Source of the DNA: GWF sp031972135
Lineage (GTDB): Bacteria; Patescibacteriota; Microgenomatia; UBA1400; UBA12108
NCBI GenBank assembly: GCA_031972135.1
Contig: DALYFH010000005.1
Location: 1-42,358 of the forward strand
DNA: 42,358 nucleotides
Direction of reading: 5' to 3'
Shown here: positions 40,122 through 42,358 of the stretch, piece by piece
Numbering within the stretch: position 1 is the first letter of the stretch
How the letters are laid out: every line of letters starts with the position of its first letter
Translations under genes and position numbers: made by a program
Notes under the pieces: model-generated
Databases searched by the model: none
What the model was told of the DNA's origin: nothing
Seen by the model: only the letters and a program-made list of their open reading frames with translations

Positions 40122-41228
40122 ATGTCAAATATTTATAGAGCAAAAGGTATCAAAATAGCAGATCAGTACGAAGATGTTGGTCGATTGTTTAAAAAACAGC
40201 TAAATACTACTATCGAAATAGATTATAAAAAAATGCAAATGGTTAAGCGAGTACTCACAAATGTGCGTACAAATAATCAGCTTAAAATCTTTTATGATTG
40301 TCTTTCTGGATGGGCATGGGGAGCAAAAATTAGTGAAGAGAAAGCGATGTATCTGCTCGCAGACAATACTAGTGGGTGCCAAACAGCGATAGTACGCTAT
40401 GGTAGTGGCGTCGCACTATTACACACCGAAGAAGATTACTACGATATCGGTGCACGGATGAGTGGGGAGCATACAATCGAATTTAGAGACAACAAGCGAA
40501 CTCTAAAGTGTCTCACATACAATGATCTTATGCCGGGAGCGGGTCTTTATGGATGGCAAAAGGATATGATCGTAGCGGTTGACTCTCTTTTTTTGAGTGA
40601 AGTAGGAGTATATGAGATCGAGCGGCCGATGCTTGCCAATATTATCGCGTGGTTAATATGGTACGAACACCCAGAAAATGCGAGTGCGAGTGAAATAGTA
40701 ACAAAACTAAAATCACTCGGAACACTCGTGGATGGATATGCGATAAACGTAGTACGACACGCTGGGAGTGAGATCGAGGGATACAAGCTCACCTTTGCAC
40801 GTGATGAGTGGGAGATAGAGCAGTTAGGGAACACAATTGGTGATAACTTGCGTCAAGTTAATATCGTAGAACCTGCATATGCGAGACTAAAACGACCAGT
40901 TGCACGTTATCGCCATTCTCCATGGAAAATGGCTCTTGATTACTATGGATTTTTGACAAGGCTTAGGGATATGAAGGCACACATTCTCTCTCATAAAGAA
41001 GTCCTCAAGCAAAAATTAAAGCTATCGCAGGTAAAGTCAGTTCACAAAGCTGTTCACCGTCAAATTTTTGGTAAATATAAAAAGCAGTACGTAACTGAGT
41101 GGATGGGGGCGATGTGTGTAGGACTAATGGATGCTCGAGGACTATCTGTTTCGACCAAACTTAATGACAAAAGACCTATTGAGACTGTAGAATATGTGGA
41201 TCTGATAACGGGGGATGGATTGCTATAG
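40122..41228 (+). CDS. Possible Ntn hydrolase of the C45/acyltransferase type
   Basis: 368 residues, soluble. Around residue 86, the stretch DNTSGCQTAIVRYGSGVALLHTEEDYYD resembles the C45 family (acyl-CoA:6-APA acyltransferase-like), where the Cys is the self-processed nucleophile followed by a strand and N/E-x-D; the later LMPGAGLYGWQKDMIVAVDSL and GYAINVVRHAGSEIEGYKL fit the same order. Normal family members have the Cys after a propeptide; here 85 residues precede it. A perfect TATAAT at 40110-40115 lies 6 bases before ATG. May act with the adjacent ligases. Tentative. Confidence 0.55.
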   Translation: MSNIYRAKGIKIADQYEDVGRLFKKQLNTTIEIDYKKMQMVKRVLTNVRTNNQLKIFYDCLSGWAWGAKISEEKAMYLLADNTSGCQTAIVRYGSGVALLHTEEDYYDIGARMSGEHTIEFRDNKRTLKCLTYNDLMPGAGLYGWQKDMIVAVDSLFLSEVGVYEIERPMLANIIAWLIWYEHPENASASEIVTKLKSLGTLVDGYAINVVRHAGSEIEGYKLTFARDEWEIEQLGNTIGDNLRQVNIVEPAYARLKRPVARYRHSPWKMALDYYGFLTRLRDMKAHILSHKEVLKQKLKLSQVKSVHKAVHRQIFGKYKKQYVTEWMGAMCVGLMDARGLSVSTKLNDKRPIETVEYVDLITGDGLL

Positions 41229-41284
41229 GTCATACTGACGTGGTAGAATTTCGTCTCTAGACAAATCTTTTGAGAGATTAACTT

Positions 41285-41935
41285 ATGAAAAACGGGTACA
41301 TTGTCCGTGGATTTCGCCCTCGTGACCCAGGCGAGATTGAACGGATCAATCTCATGTATTACCACCCAGAGGTGGCGAAAGCTAAGGGATATCACACTAA
41401 GAACTTTGGTCTAAAACCAGGCGAGAGTCTGCACGAATCTTATGAGCCTATTGATGATTCTAGACTTTTAGTTAGGCGTCAGCCTAGCGTATCCTTTGCT
41501 GTTGCAGATATGAAGAGTCGACTCGTTGGCTGGGTATGGTTTTACCGCGACAAGGTGCATCCTTTGCCAAAAATGATACAGAGAAAACTGGGGATCAGCG
41601 AGCAGAACAGTATCATCTACCAGGTTAGCTACGAAAAACTCCTGAGTACCGGGTGGCCTGAGTCACTACTTTCGGCCCTAGTTTATACTCCTGTGGCCGA
41701 ACTAGCCAAGGAACGTAAGGGAGTGATTGTCTCAGGTCTTTCGATGTCCATTGAGCGGCTAGCTAGGCGCTATCGGAGACGTTATGTCAGACGTACTAAC
41801 CTAGTCTTGTATGCGTATGTCCTCCCAGAGAACATTGCATCACAAAAAGTACTGATTGCGAATGGATTTAGTAGTGTGGATCGAATGTATAAGTATGAGA
41901 AGGTTTTACACCAGGTGTGGGTCAGAATTGTATAG
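41285..41935 (+). CDS. GNAT acetyltransferase-like protein
   Basis: 216 residues. The C-terminal LYAYVLPENIASQKVLIANGF then DRMYKYEKV is the typical end of the GNAT fold (Asn after the acetyl-CoA strand, then a helix with Ser-Gln-Lys-Val and a final strand). The central acetyl-CoA-binding region is divergent. It acylates an amine of an unknown substrate using acetyl-CoA. TAGAAT at about 41245 gives a longer leader than usual. Confidence 0.72.
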   Translation: MKNGYIVRGFRPRDPGEIERINLMYYHPEVAKAKGYHTKNFGLKPGESLHESYEPIDDSRLLVRRQPSVSFAVADMKSRLVGWVWFYRDKVHPLPKMIQRKLGISEQNSIIYQVSYEKLLSTGWPESLLSALVYTPVAELAKERKGVIVSGLSMSIERLARRYRRRYVRRTNLVLYAYVLPENIASQKVLIANGFSSVDRMYKYEKVLHQVWVRIV

Positions 41936-41964
41936 TGTTTTTGTAGTATAATAATGCTCTATTA

Positions 41965-42048
41965 GCCGAGGTGGCGAAATTGGTAGACGCGCACGCTTGA
42001 GGTGCGTGTCCTGTAAAAAGGATGGAGGTTCAAGTCCTCTCCTCGGCA
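41965..42048 (+). tRNA. tRNA-Leu (anticodon GAG)
   Basis: Acceptor GCCGAGG/CCTCGGC, anticodon stem CACGC/GCGTG with loop TTGAGGT (GAG), long variable arm, T-arm GGAGG TTCAAGT CCTCT-type, discriminator A. TATAAT at 41947-41952 is 12 bases upstream. CCA not encoded. Confidence 0.94.
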
Positions 42049-42049
42049 C

Positions 42050-42088
42050 ATTCAAAATTATGTCACTTTACGTGACATAATTTTGAAT
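42050..42088 (+). repeat. Perfect 17-bp AT-rich hairpin after tRNA-Leu(GAG)
   Basis: Arms 42050-42066 and 42072-42088 are exact complements with loop TTTAC. It starts one base past the tRNA discriminator, like its counterpart after tRNA-Leu(TAG). No T-run follows. Confidence 0.85.
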
Positions 42089-42089
42089 A

Positions 42090-42194
42090 CCTAGAAGTAG
42101 AGACATGACCGTAGGTGAAAGTCATCTCTGCACATCAGGTACAAAAAGTACCTGAGAAATGCCTCCAGGCTCGTAGCAGTCTGGGAGGCCTAGG
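42090..42194 (+). ncRNA. Putative structured RNA downstream of tRNA-Leu(GAG), copy B
   Basis: Closing helix CCTAG (42090-42094) with CTAGG (42190-42194). P2: AGAG, a bulge, ATGAC (42105-42109) pairing with GTCAT (42121-42125) and CTCT, capped by CGTAGGTGAAA. P3: TCAGGTAC (42135-42142), loop AAAAA, GTACCTGA (42148-42155). P4: GCCTCCAG (42161-42168) with CTGGGAGGC (42181-42189). Single-stranded GCACA and GAAAT join the helices. Shares CGTAGGTGA, TGCAC and TGAGAAATGCCTC with copy A, while the helix bases differ and still pair. Confidence 0.6.
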
Positions 42195-42215
42195 CAAACA
42201 ATAATATATAAACAA

Positions 42216-42290
42216 GGGCCTATAGCTCAGCCTGGTTAGAGCACCTGCCTCTTAAGCAGGGTGTCCTGGGTCCGAATCCCAGTGGGCCCA
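42216..42290 (+). tRNA. tRNA-Lys (anticodon CTT)
   Basis: Acceptor GGGCCTA/TGGGCCC (one G-T pair), D-arm GCTC, anticodon stem CCTGC/GCAGG with loop CTCTTAA (CTT), T-arm CTGGG TCCGAAT CCCAG, discriminator A. CCA not encoded. Confidence 0.93.
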
Positions 42291-42303
42291 CACACTACCA
42301 GTC

Positions 42304-42358
42304 GGATCCATAGCTCAGTTGGTAGAGCGCTTCGTTTACATCGAAGATGTCAGAGGTT
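42304..42358 (+). tRNA. tRNA-Val (anticodon TAC), partial
   Basis: Acceptor 5' strand GGATCCA, D-arm GCTC with AGTTGGTA loop, anticodon stem CTTCG/CGAAG with loop TTTACAT (TAC). The window ends in the T-arm, so the 3' half is missing. Confidence 0.88.

Overview
The window looks like a piece of a Patescibacteria (Candidate Phyla Radiation) chromosome, most likely from the Microgenomates or a close relative. Evidence: a type IV pilus locus with several pseudopilins, reduced aminoacyl-tRNA synthetases (ThrRS without TGS, PheT without its N-terminal OB fold), a trigger-factor-like protein without a PPIase domain, a DUF5660-type protein, tRNA genes without encoded CCA, and tight overlapping operons. 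TGA is used as a stop throughout, so the code is the standard one and not that of Gracilibacteria or Absconditabacteria. A 10-N assembly gap at 15877-15886 shows this is draft or metagenomic sequence.

Layout. 1-4.4 kb: type IV pilus genes (three pseudopilins on the minus strand, then a PilX-like protein, PilM, PilN and PilO on the plus strand). 4.4-9.5 kb: minus-strand housekeeping genes (KH protein, rpsP, rnc, nusB, rpmF, recG, a 33-residue membrane peptide, tyrS). 9.5-12.1 kb: class A penicillin-binding protein. 12.1-19.1 kb: minus-strand translation genes (pheT, an unusual pheS fused to an AlaX-like domain, a coiled-coil protein broken by the gap, rplT-rpmI-infC, thrS). 19.2-25.6 kb: two uncharacterised genes, tRNAs, DUF5660, trigger factor, two small muramidase-like proteins, a MazG-like protein and an ATP-grasp ligase.

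About 25.57-29.4 kb is an accessory array: an alcohol dehydrogenase remnant, then single-gene units separated by a conserved 29-base motif (five clear copies, one degenerate). 29.4-33.2 kb holds membrane and secreted proteins, including an HExxH metallopeptidase. 33.1-37.9 kb looks like an integrated element: zinc-ribbon protein, winged-helix-like protein, small unknown genes and a large serine recombinase whose last codons run into a tRNA-Gln gene. 38-42 kb: two more ATP-grasp ligases, a possible Ntn hydrolase, a GNAT acetyltransferase and a tRNA cluster.

Two signals are not explained by ordinary genes. First, both tRNA-Leu genes are followed by an AT-rich hairpin and then a shared structured RNA-like element with compensatory base changes. 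Second, many transcription-unit-first genes have a -10 element only 6-8 bases before the start codon, which predicts leaderless mRNAs, while genes inside operons often keep Shine-Dalgarno sequences. All functional calls come from reading the sequence and from knowledge of families; no database search was run.
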